Source: Acidimicrobiaceae bacterium (GTDB taxonomy: Bacteria; Actinomycetota; Acidimicrobiia; Acidimicrobiales; UBA8190). From it: 5,408 nucleotides of DNA. Shown piece after piece: positions 4,369 through 5,408 of this stretch. A model generated the notes under the pieces. It was not told where the DNA came from, did not search any database, and worked only from the letters and a program-made list of their open reading frames with translations. Position 1 is the stretch's first letter. Every line of letters begins with the position of its first letter. Made by a program: the position numbers and the translations under genes. Where the stretch lies: positions 5,738-11,145 of the forward strand of contig PKWD01000348.1 in NCBI GenBank assembly GCA_003131945.1. The letters are read 5' to 3'.

Positions 4369-5408
4369 TCAGCGGCGGAAGAGAAGAGTCAGGTTCCTGA
4401 CCGAACGCAGCCCGTCGGAGTACTCGGGGACGAAGTCGGCCGGCAGGTCGTAGTGGGGGATGCGGCGGTGCCATTCGCGTAGTGCCACCCGCAGCTCCTG
4501 GCGGGCCAGATGGGATCCGAGACAGCGGTGGATGCCTCCACCGAAGGCGATGTGGCGGTTCGGGTTGCGCGTGAACTCGACCTCGCCGGCGTTCTCGAAC
4601 TCCTGTTCATCGGTATTGGCCGACCCCAGACAAGCGAGGACGAAATCACCCTTGCTCACGGGGCAGCCCTCGATCTCGGCATCGGCCTGGGCCACCCGGA
4701 TGATCGACATCACCGGCGTCTCCCACCGCAACAGCTCTTCCACGGCCGACGGGATGACCGACGGGTCGTCGATGATCTGCTGGCGGTGGGCGGGATGCTC
4801 CGCCAGGAACTTGAAGCTGCAGGTCAGTGTGTCGGTGATGGTGTCGAGACCGGCCAGGATCATGAGGAAGCTGATGTCGACCACGTCTTCGTCGCTCAGG
4901 CGCTCACCCTCGACCTCGGTGGTGAGCAATTTGGACAGAAGGTCGTCGCGCGGGGGAACTGTCCGGCGCTCGGCGATGACGGCTTCGAAGTAGCGGTAGA
5001 CGTCGCCGGCGTTGGCGGCCCGGTAGGCCAGGTGCTCCTCGCTGGTGGTGCCCTCGGGCCGCTGGGTGCGCTCGTTGAACTCGAGCAGCTGGGGGAGCTC
5101 CGACAGCGGGAGCCCGAAGAGGTTCAGAAAGATGGTGGAGGGCAGGGGTATGGCGAACTCGTTGGTGAAGTCGCAGTGGCCCTTGCTCTCGAATCCGTCG
5201 ATGAACTTGTTCACCTGAGCGCTGATCTGCGGCTCGAGGACGGCCATCTGCTTGGGGGCGAAGAGGGGATCGAGGAGCTTGCGGTACTTGCGGTGGTCGG
5301 GGGGATCGATCTGCAGGGGGATGAGGGGACGCTCGTTACCGAGAGGGGCTCCCTCGATGCCCGAGGAGTAGACCTGGGCGTTGCGCAACGCTGTGTCGAG
5401 AGCGGCCC
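4369..5408 (-). CDS. cytochrome P450, C-terminal part (5' end outside window)
   Basis: Soluble bacterial class I-type cytochrome P450, a haem-thiolate monooxygenase that takes electrons from a ferredoxin and its reductase. The frame stays open to the window end, so the N-terminal 60 or so residues are missing; the TTG at 5388 is internal, since ALDTALRNAQ reads straight across it. In the 339 residues counted from that TTG: substrate-recognition start PLIPLQIDPPDHRKYRKLL (21-39, helix C region), I-helix AGLDTIT (179-185, Asp182-Thr183 acid-alcohol pair for oxygen activation), K-helix ELLR (218-221, ExxR), and the haem loop FGGGIHRCLG (282-291) with the haem-ligating Cys289 at 4524-4522. All hallmark residues are intact, so the enzyme should be active. 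The CYP family and substrate cannot be assigned. No redox partner is in the window. The promoter is outside. Confidence 0.95.
   Translation of the reverse strand, partial: AALDTALRNAQVYSSGIEGAPLGNERPLIPLQIDPPDHRKYRKLLDPLFAPKQMAVLEPQISAQVNKFIDGFESKGHCDFTNEFAIPLPSTIFLNLFGLPLSELPQLLEFNERTQRPEGTTSEEHLAYRAANAGDVYRYFEAVIAERRTVPPRDDLLSKLLTTEVEGERLSDEDVVDISFLMILAGLDTITDTLTCSFKFLAEHPAHRQQIIDDPSVIPSAVEELLRWETPVMSIIRVAQADAEIEGCPVSKGDFVLACLGSANTDEQEFENAGEVEFTRNPNRHIAFGGGIHRCLGSHLARQELRVALREWHRRIPHYDLPADFVPEYSDGLRSVRNLTLLFRR

Noticed and set aside
5386..5388. TTG as the true start of the P450
   Set aside because: The frame continues with P450-like sequence to the window end, and about 60 N-terminal residues of a normal P450 would be missing.

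Overview
The window is GC-rich DNA with a strong bias for G or C at third codon positions, GTG and ATG starts, and purine-rich Shine-Dalgarno sites. The gene set (soluble P450, VOC-fold protein, acyl-CoA ligase, short citrate-synthase-like protein, adenosine deaminase) fits a chromosomal segment of a high-GC actinomycetota-type bacterium. That placement is inference. No rRNA, tRNA, mobile element or CRISPR array is visible.

Layout: (1) The 3' part of an adenosine-deaminase-family gene on the + strand (1-722, start outside the window). (2) A 200-base intergenic stretch rich in palindromes. (3) A small 57-codon + strand gene with a clean ribosome binding site (923-1096), which a length cut-off would miss. 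(4) A two-gene - strand operon: a CaiC-like AMP-forming acyl-CoA ligase (3574-1997) followed by a short citryl-CoA lyase/citrate synthase-like protein (2000-1143), joined by an ATGA stop/start overlap. (5) A 196-base divergent promoter region (3575-3770) with a perfect 7-bp inverted repeat and a duplicated ribosome binding site. (6) A + strand glyoxalase/VOC-superfamily gene (3771-4346). (7) A convergent - strand cytochrome P450 (5408-4369) whose 5' end lies outside the window. No gene-free stretch exceeds 300 bases.

How the genes may work together: the ligase would make an acyl-CoA, and the translationally coupled citrate-synthase-fold protein would cleave or condense a CoA thioester. The divergent VOC protein and nearby P450 are typical of catabolic or secondary-metabolite clusters in such genomes. 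The substrate cannot be read from sequence. The points most worth a second look are: the citrate-synthase-fold protein appears to lack the canonical catalytic aspartate (Ala221 in its place); the ligase lacks the usual C-terminal catalytic lysine (Arg482 in a TPTGR motif); and the small unannotated gene sits behind a nested palindrome. No previously undescribed system can be firmly claimed; the coupled ligase/lyase pair with two atypical active sites is the best candidate.
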